This document shows positions 15,228-23,477 of a DNA stretch of 32,338 bases, one piece after another. The number at the start of each line of letters is the position of its first letter. Within the stretch, counting starts at the first letter, position 1. Origin of the DNA: Gemmatimonadaceae bacterium (GTDB lineage Bacteria > Gemmatimonadota > Gemmatimonadetes > Gemmatimonadales > Gemmatimonadaceae); NCBI GenBank assembly GCA_013697785.1, contig JACCWE010000073.1, positions 1 through 32,338 of the forward strand. Direction: 5' to 3'. Made by a program: the position numbers and the translations under genes. The notes below the pieces were generated by a model. It was not told where the DNA came from, searched no databases, and saw only the letters and a program-made list of their open reading frames with translations.

Positions 15228-15953
15228 TTACCGGCCGCGATCCGAGTGTAGACGCGTGAGCTCGTGCTGCGCGGGCTCGTACTCGGGGGAGTCGGCGACG
15301 AGCTGCTGCAGCATCGTGATCGCCTGCTGCACGCGCCCGGAGTCACGGGCTTCAATTGCCCGCGCGAACATCAGCGTCGTCTGATACGACGCCTTCTGCG
15401 TCAGCTCACGCGCGCGCTTGCCGTCCTTCGGCAGATCGGCAAGGTGCATGTCGTGACCGAGATGCTCCGAGATCTGCCCGATGAGCGAGGCGAGATTCGC
15501 CTGCTTCCCCTCGGCGTTCGCGGTGTGCTCGACCTGTCCTGTCGCGACGTCGACCATGTACGCGGCGATGCGAATCGTGCCGTGACCATCGCCCGTGAAC
15601 GCGCCGCGTATCACCCACTGTGCGCCGAGAATGCGGCCTACGTGCGAGGCGGCTTCGTCGTCGAGGCGGCCTTGACCGTCGAGCTTCTGTGAGGTGAGCA
15701 CCCGGCGCAAACGCTGCGGCTCGACGGTGCGAATGGCGGGATTGCGCGAGAGCTCGATGAGGAGGAGCTCGGGAACGCCGCTCGTGAGCGGATTGAGCGC
15801 GACGTGCTCATCGCCTATCACACTGTTTGCGAAGGGAAGCGCGCCAACCAGCGGCCACGATTCATGCTGCTGCGCATTCACTTGCGCCGCGGACGCCGCG
15901 AGCGTCGCGACGATCAGCGTGGCAAGAATAGTTTTCGAACCTCGGCGTCGCAT
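15228..15953 (-). CDS. Secreted CsgG/LpoB-like domain protein with TPR-like tail
   Basis: The 241-residue product has a signal peptide (residues 1-27, cleavage near V-N-A-Q) and a domain with L-P-F-A-N, L-L-L-I-E-L-S and G-R-I-L-G-A-Q-W-V-I-R-G-A-F. In CsgG/LpoB-type proteins this corresponds to strand, helix and the 'A.y.l.G' stretch. Residues about 195-235 (A-I-E-A-R-D-S-G-R-V-Q-Q-A-I-T-M-L-Q-Q-L) look like a single TPR. Such proteins act as periplasmic adaptors, for example in secretion or wall-synthesis activation. No lipobox is present. It is 12 bp downstream of the MBL gene and likely in the same transcript. Confidence 0.72.
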   Translation of the reverse strand: MRRRGSKTILATLIVATLAASAAQVNAQQHESWPLVGALPFANSVIGDEHVALNPLTSGVPELLLIELSRNPAIRTVEPQRLRRVLTSQKLDGQGRLDDEAASHVGRILGAQWVIRGAFTGDGHGTIRIAAYMVDVATGQVEHTANAEGKQANLASLIGQISEHLGHDMHLADLPKDGKRARELTQKASYQTTLMFARAIEARDSGRVQQAITMLQQLVADSPEYEPAQHELTRLHSDRGR

Positions 15954-15965
15954 CCTGACTCCCGG

Positions 15966-16835
15966 CTACACGGTGAACGTCGTCCCCTCCGCGGCAGCCA
16001 GTATTTCGAGGCGCGCGCCCCTGTCGCTCGCGCGCTTCTGGCATGCCGCAATCTGCTCACTCACCGCTGCGTCGGAGCGTTCCGGATGGTGGTGGTAGAG
16101 CACCAGCCGCTGCACTCCCGCGTCGAGCGCGAGGTCCACGACGTCTTCGTACCGCGAGTGTCCCCACCCGCGGTGCCGCTCATACTCGTCGGCCGTATAC
16201 ATCGCGTCGTGCACGAGCAGTGACGCATCGCGCGCGAAGCTCACGAGCTCATTGCGCCATCCCGGTGCGGAGCTGTACCCGTCGTGGTGGCCGAGCTCGT
16301 TATCCGAAATGTAGACGAGTGCCGGGGCGCCCGAGTTACCGTCGCTGATGCGGTAGCCGGTGGCGCCCCCCGGATGCCGCAGCGCAACCGTCTTCAGGGC
16401 GTAGCCATCCCCGCGCTCCACCTCGTTGAGGGCCCGAAAGCGGACCTGCGCCTGCAACGCATCGAACGTCACGGGGAAGACCGAGGTAGTCATCTGGGCG
16501 CGAAGTGCCTGCTCGAGACCGACGAGCGCGCCCGGCACGCTCCGAAAGGTGAACTCGTGCCCCGCCGCGTAGAGCGGCGCGAAGAACGGGATTCCCTGGA
16601 TGTGATCCCAGTGCGCGTGGCTCAAAATGATGTCGGCGACGATCGGCTTGCCGTTGGCGCGCTCGAGGAGGGAGCGTCCGAGATGGCGGATGCCGGTGCC
16701 CGCGTCGAGGATGAGCAGCGCGTTGGTGCCGGTGCGGAGCTCGACGCATGGCGTGTTCCCCCCGAAGTACGCGGTCGACGCGCCCGGCGCGGGCACGGAG
16801 CCGCGCGTTCCCCAAAACGTGAGCGTGAGCGTCAT
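15966..16835 (-). CDS. MBL-fold metallo-hydrolase
   Basis: The 289-residue protein has the beta-lactamase-fold metal site H-A-H-W-D-H at residues 73-78, an earlier glycine-rich L-T-F-W-G-T-R-G-S-V-P-A-P (6-18), Y-F-G-G-N-T-P-C and a late L-V-H-D-A-M-Y-T. This is the group with 'GTRGS.P' N-termini, which includes cyclic-nucleotide and other phosphodiester hydrolases, but many are uncharacterised. It lies 15 bp downstream of the Crp/Fnr gene on the same strand and 12 bp upstream of the CsgG-like gene. A role in removing a nucleotide signal sensed by the Crp protein is attractive but is inference only. Confidence 0.88.
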   Translation of the reverse strand: MTLTLTFWGTRGSVPAPGASTAYFGGNTPCVELRTGTNALLILDAGTGIRHLGRSLLERANGKPIVADIILSHAHWDHIQGIPFFAPLYAAGHEFTFRSVPGALVGLEQALRAQMTTSVFPVTFDALQAQVRFRALNEVERGDGYALKTVALRHPGGATGYRISDGNSGAPALVYISDNELGHHDGYSSAPGWRNELVSFARDASLLVHDAMYTADEYERHRGWGHSRYEDVVDLALDAGVQRLVLYHHHPERSDAAVSEQIAACQKRASDRGARLEILAAAEGTTFTV

Positions 16836-16850
16836 GCGGCGCTCAGCTGC

Positions 16851-17603
16851 TCAGACTTTGACTCGCGCCAGCGCTTCGAGCCCTTCGCGATTGGCTACGG
16901 AGATCTGGCGCCGCTCGACCTCGATCAGTCCGCGGTCCTGGAAGTCGCGCATCGCGCGCGAGACGGTCTCTCGGCTCGCGCCGATCATCTGCGCGATCGT
17001 CTGGTGCGTGAGCCGCTTCTCGATGACGGTGCCGCCGCTTTCTCCTGCTGCATCGAGAAGCAGTCGCGCTATGCGGCCGTCGACGTCGAGCAGCACGAGG
17101 CGTCCGATCTGCTCGTCGGCGCGGCGGAGGCGGCGCGAAAGCTCCTGGAGCAGCGCCCAGGCGACGGCGGGCGACTCGAGCACGCGCCGGCGGAAGTCGT
17201 CGCGATGCAGCACGAGCAGCGTCGCATCTTCCATCGCGATCACATGCGCGGAGCGCGGGCGGCTGTCGATGAGCGAGAGCTCGCCGAAGTGATTGCTGAC
17301 GCCCAGGATGCCGAGGATGACTTCTCGTCCATCTTCGCCTATCAGCACGACTTTGACGCGGCCGGAGCGCACGATGAAGAGGGAATCGCCGGGATCGTGC
17401 TCGAAGAGGATGACGCTCCCCTTGGGGTAGCTTCGCTCCCGCGTCACCTCGGCGAACTTGGCCAGCTCGGTGGCGTCGAGGCCACTGAGGAGGGGTACGG
17501 TGGAGAGGAAGTCCGCTGTTTCCACGAGCAGTGCCTTGAGAGAGGAATCGCGCCGCGACGGGAGCTTGAGCGGGAAGCTAGGGCGGTGGAAAAGGGCTGT
17601 CAA
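16851..17603 (-). CDS. Crp/Fnr-family cyclic-nucleotide-type regulator
   Basis: The 250-residue protein has an N-terminal cNMP-binding beta-barrel with a well-preserved phosphate-binding cassette F-G-E-L-S-L-I-D-S-R-P-R-S-A (about residues 108-121), a long dimer helix, and a C-terminal winged helix with T-H-Q-T-I-A-Q-M-I-G-A-S-R-E-T-V-S-R (about 197-214). There are no clustered cysteines, so it is not an Fnr iron-sulfur type. Residues 1-20 are a basic extension beyond usual Crp length. It is first in a minus-strand run (Crp, MBL hydrolase, CsgG-like, small lipoprotein) and divergent from rpmE across a 163-bp gap. A cyclic nucleotide ligand is expected but not proven. Confidence 0.92.
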   Translation of the reverse strand: MTALFHRPSFPLKLPSRRDSSLKALLVETADFLSTVPLLSGLDATELAKFAEVTRERSYPKGSVILFEHDPGDSLFIVRSGRVKVVLIGEDGREVILGILGVSNHFGELSLIDSRPRSAHVIAMEDATLLVLHRDDFRRRVLESPAVAWALLQELSRRLRRADEQIGRLVLLDVDGRIARLLLDAAGESGGTVIEKRLTHQTIAQMIGASRETVSRAMRDFQDRGLIEVERRQISVANREGLEALARVKV

Positions 17604-17766
17604 ACCGATGCGCGGGCGATTCTTGCACCAGTCGGCTCTAGCCAGTCAAGCCGGAACAAACCGCTTCAACCGCCCGTTAACCCCTTGTCGGGCTGGCTTT
17701 TAAGCGGGAATTCCGTATATTTATTGGCTGTCACCGACTCACCCTCAGCGCTACCGAGGCATCACC

Positions 17767-17970
17767 ATGAAAGCAGACATCCATCCGACGTACGCGACCG
17801 CCACGGTCAAGTGCGCCTGCGGCAATGAGTTCCTGACCCGCTCCACGCAGTCCGAGATCCACACGGACATCTGTGGAAACTGCCACCCGTTCTACACGGG
17901 CAAGCAGAAGCTCATCGACACGGCTGGCCGCGTCGAGCGCTTCCGCCAGAAGTACGGGAAGCCGGCCTGA
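17767..17970 (+). CDS. rpmE: 50S ribosomal protein L31
   Basis: The 67-residue protein is full-length L31: [13 protein letters not shown] (Cys16, Cys18), [13 protein letters not shown] (Cys36, Cys39) and a basic tail. Four cysteines identify the zinc-binding (C+) form. It binds the large subunit near the central protuberance and bridges to the small subunit. It is the first gene of a long plus-strand operon; its stop TGA overlaps the apparent CTG start of prfA. The preceding 163-bp gap is AT-rich near 17698-17732 (with TATATT at 17718-17723), a likely promoter region, but I could not define a -35. Confidence 0.96.
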   Translation: MKADIHPTYATATVKCACGNEFLTRSTQSEIHTDICGNCHPFYTGKQKLIDTAGRVERFRQKYGKPA

Positions 17971-19031
17971 GCATCGCGGATCGGCTCGATGAAGCGCTCG
18001 CCAGATTCGAAGAAGTAGAAGGCGAGCTTTCAGCCGCTCCAAACGGGCGGGACCCGGCGCGATTCGCTGAGTTGGGGCGAGAGCACCGCAGGTTGGCACC
18101 CGTGAAAGAGCTGGCCACCCAGCTTCGGAAGTTCGAGAGCGAGCTCGCGCAAACGCGCGAGCTCGTTGTCGTTGACGACCCGGAGATGGCCGCCGAAGCG
18201 CGCGCAGAAGAAGAGCGCCTCGTCGCACACATCGCGCAGCTCGAGGCCGAGCTCACGCCGCTCCTCCTCCCTCGCGATCCGATGGACGATCGCCCCGCCA
18301 TCGTCGAGATCCGCGCGGGCACCGGCGGCGACGAGGCCGCGCTCTTCGCAGCCGATCTCTATCGCATGTACACGCGCTACGCCGAGCATCGGCATTGGCG
18401 CATCGAGACCATCTCGCACTCCGAAGGTTCGCTCGGCGGCCTCAAGGAAGCGGTCTTCAAGGTCGAAGGCGACGGCGCCTTCGGTCGTTTGCGATGGGAG
18501 AGCGGCGTGCACCGCGTGCAGCGTGTGCCGGCCACAGAAAATCAGGGGCGCATTCACACATCGGCGGCGACGGTCGCGGTGCTGCCGGAGGCAGAGGAAG
18601 TCGACGTCAAGATCGAGGACAAGGATCTGCGCATCGACGTCTTCCGCTCGTCGGGACCCGGCGGGCAGAGCGTGAACACCACCGACTCCGCTGTGCGCAT
18701 CACGCACATCCCGACGGGGATCGTCGTGAGTCAGCAGGATCAGAAGTCGCAGCTGCAGAACAAGCTCAAGGGGATGCAGGTGCTCCGCTCGCGCATCCTC
18801 GATGCGCGACTCGCGGAGATCGAGTCGGCGCGCTCGCGCATGCGCAAGACACAGGTCGGCACCGGCGATCGCTCGGCGAAAATTCGCACGTACAACTTTC
18901 CTCAGAATCGCGTCACCGATCATCGCATCGGCTTCACGTCGCACGAGCTGGCGCACACGCTCGACGGCGATCTGGATGAGCTCATGAACGCACTCGCGAT
19001 CGCGACGCAGGAAGAGAAGCTCGATGGCTGA
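17967..19031 (+). CDS. prfA: Peptide chain release factor 1 (RF1)
   Basis: The 354-residue protein reads UAA and UAG in the ribosomal A site and triggers peptide release. The tripeptide anticodon P-A-T is at residues 188-190 and the catalytic G-G-Q at 232-234, followed by [10 protein letters not shown]. The conserved N-terminal domain ([14 protein letters not shown]) lies upstream of the first ATG/GTG/TTG start (TTG 18072), and the only in-frame start-like codon before it is CTG at 17967, overlapping the rpmE stop, with GGGAAG five bases upstream. That start makes the P-A-T numbering coincide with the E. coli protein. The next gene, prmC, encodes its methylase and overlaps by eight bases. Confidence 0.93.
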   Translation: MSIADRLDEALARFEEVEGELSAAPNGRDPARFAELGREHRRLAPVKELATQLRKFESELAQTRELVVVDDPEMAAEARAEEERLVAHIAQLEAELTPLLLPRDPMDDRPAIVEIRAGTGGDEAALFAADLYRMYTRYAEHRHWRIETISHSEGSLGGLKEAVFKVEGDGAFGRLRWESGVHRVQRVPATENQGRIHTSAATVAVLPEAEEVDVKIEDKDLRIDVFRSSGPGGQSVNTTDSAVRITHIPTGIVVSQQDQKSQLQNKLKGMQVLRSRILDARLAEIESARSRMRKTQVGTGDRSAKIRTYNFPQNRVTDHRIGFTSHELAHTLDGDLDELMNALAIATQEEKLDG

Positions 19032-19908
19032 CGCGACGGGGAGCGCGCTCGTCGCCGGAACCGTCGGCGCGCTCGTGGCCGAGCTGACGGTGATGCTCCA
19101 GAGCGCAGGGGTCGAGGACGCGAAGCGCGAGGCGGGAGATATCGTCGCGGCCGTCAACGATGTTCCGCGCTTCTGGTCGCTCCTCCACGAGTTCGATGTC
19201 GTGAATGAGAGCACAGCCGCGAGCTGCCGCCGCGCGGCCCAGCACAGATGTTCGGGCGCACCGTTCGCGTATGCCGTTGGACGATCGGCCTTCCGGCATC
19301 TCACGCTCAACGTCGACGAGCGCGTGCTGATTCCGCGGCAGGAGACGGAGCTACTGGTCGACGAGGTGCTCGCGCGCGAGGCGACGGGACTCGCGATCGA
19401 CATCGGCACCGGCTCGGGGGCGATCGCGCTGGCGCTCGCGAGCGAGGGACGATTCGACCGGGTGATCGGCACCGATGTGTCGAGCGGCGCGGTCGCCGTC
19501 GCACGGGCGAATGGAAATCGGTTGGCGTCTCAGCTCTCCGCCGCAGTGGAGTGGCGCGAAGGCTCGCTGCTCGCGCCGGTTGCGGGCGAGCGGGCGCGCG
19601 TGCTGGTGTCGAATCCGCCCTATGTTTCCTTCGACGAGGCGCCCGCGCTTCCCGAGTCCGTGCGCGACTGGGAGCCGCCTTTGGCGCTGTACAGCGCGCT
19701 TGGCGGGATGGCGATAACGGCGAGCCTCGTGCGCGGGGCACCGGATGTGCTTGTACCGGGAGGTCTCCTGGTGATGGAACTCGATTCGCGACGTGCCTCG
19801 TTGGCGGCGGAGCTCGCCCTCGCCGACGGCCGGTATCGCGATGTCTCGGTGAGATTCGATCTCGCCGGACGCGAGCGTTTTCTGATTGCGAGACGAAAGG
19901 ACGAATAA
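19024..19908 (+). CDS. prmC: Release-factor glutamine N5-methyltransferase
   Basis: The 294-residue protein has an N-terminal helical domain that docks on release factors and a SAM-binding C-terminal domain: R-Q-E-T-E-L-L-V (about 105-112), [12 protein letters not shown] (motif I) and the diagnostic N-P-P-Y at residues 197-200. It methylates the Gln of the release-factor G-G-Q loop, so its position directly after prfA is the classic arrangement. The ATG overlaps the prfA stop by eight bases (ATGGCTGA), which implies coupled translation. The N-terminal helix bundle is shorter and more divergent than usual but the methyltransferase core is complete. Confidence 0.93.
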   Translation: MADATGSALVAGTVGALVAELTVMLQSAGVEDAKREAGDIVAAVNDVPRFWSLLHEFDVVNESTAASCRRAAQHRCSGAPFAYAVGRSAFRHLTLNVDERVLIPRQETELLVDEVLAREATGLAIDIGTGSGAIALALASEGRFDRVIGTDVSSGAVAVARANGNRLASQLSAAVEWREGSLLAPVAGERARVLVSNPPYVSFDEAPALPESVRDWEPPLALYSALGGMAITASLVRGAPDVLVPGGLLVMELDSRRASLAAELALADGRYRDVSVRFDLAGRERFLIARRKDE

Positions 19909-19910
19909 CC

Positions 19911-20264
19911 GTGCTGGAAGACAAAGCGAAAGAGCTCGGCCGCCTGATCGGCCAGAGTGCTGAATACAAGGCAGTGAAGCGCTCGAACGACGCGCTGAAC
20001 CAGGACAAGGACGCGGTGACGCTGCTGCGGCAGATGGAGCAGATCCGCATCGACGCGCAGAAGATGATGGAGCGCGGCGAGCAGCCCACCGAGGAGATGG
20101 AGAACAACCTCGACGCCCTCCTGGGCCAGGTGCAGGGGAAGTCGGTGTACCAGAATGTCGTGGCGTCGCAGGAGAACTTCGAGAAGGTGATGGCGCGCGT
20201 GAACGAGTGGATTCTCGATGGCATCAAGAAGGGCGCGACCAGCTCGATCATCACGCTGGCGTGA
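19911..20264 (+). CDS. YlbF/YmcA-family (DUF964) protein
   Basis: The 117-residue protein is nearly all helical, with A-K-E-L-G-R-L-I-G-Q-S-A-E-Y-K-A-V-K-R-S-N at the N-terminus and M-E-N-N-L-D-A-L-L-G-Q-V-Q-G-K-S-V-Y-Q-N-V-V near the middle. That pattern is typical of the YlbF/YmcA family. In Bacillus these partner with YaaT to control RNase Y-dependent mRNA processing and development. No YaaT-like gene is visible here, so the function is uncertain. The start is GTG 19911, two bases after the prmC stop, with AAAGGA upstream; an AUG start would lose the conserved first helix. Its stop (TGA 20262-20264) overlaps a GTG of tmk's frame. Confidence 0.8.
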   Translation: MLEDKAKELGRLIGQSAEYKAVKRSNDALNQDKDAVTLLRQMEQIRIDAQKMMERGEQPTEEMENNLDALLGQVQGKSVYQNVVASQENFEKVMARVNEWILDGIKKGATSSIITLA

Positions 20265-20266
20265 CC

Positions 20267-20953
20267 ATGATGCGCGGCCGGTTGGTCGTCTTCGAAGGGC
20301 CCGAGGGTGCGGGGAAGACCACGCAGCTTCGGCTCGTCTGCGACTGGCTGGCCACGCACGACCGTCCGTTCACCGGTGTGCGCGAGCCGGGTGGAACGGC
20401 GCTCGGCAACGAGCTTCGGCGAATGCTCCTCGAGCCGGGGCGCGAGATGAATGCGCGGTCGGAAGCGCTGCTGTTCATGGCGTCGCGCGCGGAGTTGATC
20501 GCCGAGGTGGTGAGACCGGCGCTCGATCGTGGTGAGCTCGTGCTGGCGGACAGATTTTTTCTGTCGACGTATGCGTATCAGGTGGTGGGCCGCGGGCTTC
20601 CGTTCGACGAAGTGCGCGCGGCCAACAGGCTCGCGACCGCGGGGCTCGTTCCCGATCTCACGATTTTGCTTACAGCGCCCGCGTCGATTCGCGATGCGCG
20701 CGTCATCGCGCGCGGCGGCGCCGATCGAATCGAGAGGGCAGGAGACGCGTTTCACGCACTCGTCGAGGGCGCATTCAACGAGTGCGCGCAGGCAGCGTGG
20801 CAGAGCGCGCATCCCGAGTGCGGACCGATCGCGTCCATCGATGCGTCCGGCTCGGAGAGCGAGGTGCTCGCACGTGTGACCGCCATATTGACCGCGAAGC
20901 TGCCGGATCTCTTTCCGTCCACGTCGCCGAAGGGAGCAGTCGCGCGTGTCTAG
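20267..20953 (+). CDS. tmk: Thymidylate kinase
   Basis: The protein converts dTMP to dTDP with ATP, an essential step of dTTP supply. The P-loop G-P-E-G-A-G-K-T is at residues 11-18, followed by R-E-P-G-G-T-A-L-G (dTMP site) and the D-R motif with L-A-D-R-F-F-L-S-T-Y-A-Y-Q. About 228 residues is normal; the C-terminus has a proline- and lysine-containing tail beyond the usual end. ATG 20267 is chosen, with ATG 20270 and GTG 20261 as alternatives; GTG 20261 would overlap the YlbF stop. The last eight bases overlap the GTG start of the S41 protease gene. Confidence 0.93.
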   Translation: MMRGRLVVFEGPEGAGKTTQLRLVCDWLATHDRPFTGVREPGGTALGNELRRMLLEPGREMNARSEALLFMASRAELIAEVVRPALDRGELVLADRFFLSTYAYQVVGRGLPFDEVRAANRLATAGLVPDLTILLTAPASIRDARVIARGGADRIERAGDAFHALVEGAFNECAQAAWQSAHPECGPIASIDASGSESEVLARVTAILTAKLPDLFPSTSPKGAVARV

Positions 20954-22631
20954 CGCCGAGCTGCCGGATGCGCCGGGCGGGCGTCTGCGGGCGCGCGCGA
21001 TCGTCGCCGTCGCGGCGCTGACACTCGCACTCGTGCTGGGCGGCTGGCTGCTGCAGCGCGGGCTGCGTCGCGACAGCGGGTCCGAGCGCGTGCAGATGTT
21101 CGACCAGGTGCGCGTGCACGTCTCGCGAGATTTCGTCGACTCGATTTCCGAGGGCGACATCTTCCGGAAGGCGGCCGAGGGGATGGTGCGCGAGCTGCAC
21201 GATCCGCATTCGGGGTATCTCAATCCCGATCGCTTCCGCTCGCTGAGCGAGAGCACGAGCGGGCACTATGCGGGCATCGGCATCCAGATCGATGTGCGTG
21301 ACGGATGGATCACGATCGTCGCGCCGATGCCGGGGACGCCGGCCGAGCGTGCGGGGATTCAGCCTGGCGACAGGATCGTGTCGATCGATGGGAAGAGCAC
21401 GGAGGGGTGGACGCCCGACGACGCGCGCGGCTCGATCCGCGGGAAGACGGGATCGACGGTGCTGTTGTTGATCGAGCGCCCCGGCGTGCCGACGCGCATT
21501 CCGTTCACGCTGGCCCGCGGAGAGATTCGCGTGCACTCTGTGCGGCACGTGTCGATGATCGGGGACGGCGTCGGCTACGTGAATCTCACGATTTTCAGCG
21601 ACTCGAGTGCGGACGAGGTGCGCGACGCGGTGACGCAGCTGCGCTCGCAGGGGATGAAGACGCTGGTACTCGACCTGCGCGCGAATCCTGGCGGACTGCT
21701 CGAGCAGGGAATCGAGGTCGCGGATCTCTTTCTCGATTCGGGGCAGCCGATCGTGTCGGTGCGCGGGCGCGTGCTCTCGAAAGCCTACGCCGACAAGGCG
21801 ACCCAGCTGTGGCCCGATCTCAGGCTGATCACGCTCGTGGACGATCACAGCGCGAGCGCGGCGGAGATCGTTGCGGGTGCGCTGCAGGATCACGATCGCG
21901 CCGCGATTCTCGGCACGACGTCGTACGGGAAGGGCAGCGCGCAGTCGGTGTTCAGACTCGACGACAGCGCGAGCGCGCTCAAGCTGACGACGGCGCGATG
22001 GTTCACGCCTTCGGGGCGGAGCATCCAGAAGGCGCGGCCGGTGGCGGCGGGCTCGGAGGACGACGATGAAGATGCGTCGTCGAAGGGTGGAGTCTCGGCT
22101 GACAGCGCGGCGCAGATTCCGCTGTCGAAGCGGGTGCAGTTCAAGACGGATGATGGACGCGTCGTCTACGGCGGTGGAGGCATCACGCCGGATCTCCTCG
22201 TGGCTGCGTCGGACTCGTTCAACGGTACGCGCGCGTTCTGGCGCATGATCGGTGCGGGCGCGCCGAAGTTCCGCGATGCGCTGACGGAGAGCGCGATCGA
22301 TGCGAAGCAGGCGCACGTCGTGCACGCGCCGGACTTCGTGGTGACGGATGCGCTGCGTCAGTCGCTGTGGGCGCACGTTGCGGCGAAGGGAATGAAGCTG
22401 GATCGCGCGCACTTCGACTCCGCGGGCGCGGCCGTCGACCGGCTGCTCGGGCTCGAGATCGCGCGCTACGCGCTGGGACCCGAGGCGGAATTCAAGCGGC
22501 GACTGAACGACGATCGCGTGATCGCTGCGGCGCTCGAGATCTCAGCGGGCGCGAAGGAGGAGATCGATCTGCTGCGCAGGGCAGGGGAGCGCCGCGCGGC
22601 GAAGCACGAGGACGCGCCGCACACGACATGA
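20946..22631 (+). CDS. S41 carboxyl-terminal processing peptidase with PDZ domain
   Basis: The 561-residue serine protease has an N-terminal hydrophobic anchor (about residues 18-36), a PDZ domain (about 110-195, G-I-G-I-Q-I, G-I-Q-P-G-D-R-I-V-S-I-D-G) and the S41 core. The catalytic dyad is Ser304 in H-S-A-S-A-A-E and Lys329 in T-S-Y-G-K-G-S-A-Q, spaced exactly 25 residues as in Prc/CtpA enzymes. Such proteases trim C-termini of periplasmic and membrane proteins. An acidic insert (S-E-D-D-D-E-D near residue 372) lies between the core and a long C-terminal helical region. GTG 20946 overlaps the tmk stop by eight bases and the stop overlaps the next ATG (ATGA). Confidence 0.94.
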   Translation: MSSAELPDAPGGRLRARAIVAVAALTLALVLGGWLLQRGLRRDSGSERVQMFDQVRVHVSRDFVDSISEGDIFRKAAEGMVRELHDPHSGYLNPDRFRSLSESTSGHYAGIGIQIDVRDGWITIVAPMPGTPAERAGIQPGDRIVSIDGKSTEGWTPDDARGSIRGKTGSTVLLLIERPGVPTRIPFTLARGEIRVHSVRHVSMIGDGVGYVNLTIFSDSSADEVRDAVTQLRSQGMKTLVLDLRANPGGLLEQGIEVADLFLDSGQPIVSVRGRVLSKAYADKATQLWPDLRLITLVDDHSASAAEIVAGALQDHDRAAILGTTSYGKGSAQSVFRLDDSASALKLTTARWFTPSGRSIQKARPVAAGSEDDDEDASSKGGVSADSAAQIPLSKRVQFKTDDGRVVYGGGGITPDLLVAASDSFNGTRAFWRMIGAGAPKFRDALTESAIDAKQAHVVHAPDFVVTDALRQSLWAHVAAKGMKLDRAHFDSAGAAVDRLLGLEIARYALGPEAEFKRRLNDDRVIAAALEISAGAKEEIDLLRRAGERRAAKHEDAPHTT

Positions 22632-23461
22632 CGCTTCCTCGCGTGTTCGTGGTCGGCGCGGGGCGAGCGGGACGAGCGCTGGCGCATGCGATGCGCGTGG
22701 CGGGTGTGGATGTGGTGGGGCTGCACGGACGCGGCGAGGGAATCGACATCACGTGGGGGAAGTTCCCGTCGTCGCTCGCGACCGCCACCGTGGTGCTCGT
22801 GACGGTCCGCGATGCGGAGCTCGACGGCGCGCTGTCGGAGCTCGCGGGCGCGTCGTTGAGCTCGGAGGTAGTGGTGTTGCACGCGAGCGGGAGCGCGGAG
22901 CCAGCGGCATTGGATCACCTGCGGGCGCTTGGGCATCCATGCGGCACCTTTCATCCGCTGCTTCCGCTCACCGATCCCACGCGCGCGACGGAGCAGCTCA
23001 AGCACGCGTGGATCGGCGTCGATGGTGACGAGGACGCGCGGGCAGCGTCGCGCGCGCTTGCGGCGGCGATCGGAGCGCGGGTGCTCGAGATTCCAGCGGG
23101 CGAGAAGGCGAGATATCACGCGGCCGCGGTCTTCGTTTCGAACTTTCCCGTCGTGCTGATCTCGGTGGGGGCGCGGCTGCTGGAATTAGCTGGAGTTCAA
23201 GATGATTCCGCGAGAGGCGCGCTCGGCACGCTGCTCACCGCAGCGGCGCAGAATGCATTGGCGATGCCGCCGGCGCAGGCGCTGACGGGGCCGGTCGTGC
23301 GTGGCGATGTGGAGACGGTGCGCGCGCATCTCGCGGCGCTTGCGGAGACGCCGGAGATACTGGAGCTGTATCGGGCGATGTCGAGGGAGGCGTTGCCGAT
23401 CGCGGAACAGGCGGGAGCGGACAGCGCGCGCCTCGATGAGCTGAGACGCGCACTGAGCTAG
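22628..23461 (+). CDS. Rossmann-like and DUF2520 domain protein
   Basis: The 277-residue protein opens with a dinucleotide-binding fold (R-V-F-V-V-G-A-G-R-A-G-R-A-L-A, G-x-G-x-x-G at residues 10-15). It ends with an all-helical domain typical of DUF2520 (T-G-P-V-V-R-G-D-V-E-T-V near residue 220). G-T-F-H-P-L-L-P-L-T (about 112-121) is the conserved centre. Family members resemble ketopantoate or pyrroline-5-carboxylate reductases and are annotated as NADP oxidoreductase, but substrates are generally unknown. The ATG overlaps the protease stop by four bases, so it closes the rpmE-to-DUF2520 operon. It converges on the lipoprotein gene at 23478 with only 16 bp between them. Confidence 0.88.
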   Translation: MTLPRVFVVGAGRAGRALAHAMRVAGVDVVGLHGRGEGIDITWGKFPSSLATATVVLVTVRDAELDGALSELAGASLSSEVVVLHASGSAEPAALDHLRALGHPCGTFHPLLPLTDPTRATEQLKHAWIGVDGDEDARAASRALAAAIGARVLEIPAGEKARYHAAAVFVSNFPVVLISVGARLLELAGVQDDSARGALGTLLTAAAQNALAMPPAQALTGPVVRGDVETVRAHLAALAETPEILELYRAMSREALPIAEQAGADSARLDELRRALS

Positions 23462-23477
23462 CGTTCACGCGGTGAGT

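Noticed and set aside
17604-17766. A defined rpmE promoter or ribosomal-protein leader
   Set aside because: TATATT at 17718-17723 resembles a -10, but no acceptable -35 lies 16-18 bases upstream, and the partial pairing of CCCGTTAA with TTAAGCGGG is too weak to call.
16284-17828. 514-codon plus-strand frame opposite the MBL and Crp genes
   Set aside because: Antisense to two well-recognised genes and extends over the rpmE start; no motif of its own.
18030-19472. 480-codon minus-strand frame opposite prfA and prmC
   Set aside because: Shadow of the release-factor genes; no protein-family features.
19307-21256. Very long minus-strand reading frame (649 codons) opposite prmC, ylbF-like and tmk
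   Set aside because: It is antisense to genes with firm homology and reads as arginine- and proline-rich sequence, the usual by-product of high GC third positions.
20775-22412. 545-codon minus-strand frame opposite the S41 protease
   Set aside because: Same reason: arginine- and histidine-rich shadow of a clearly coding plus strand.
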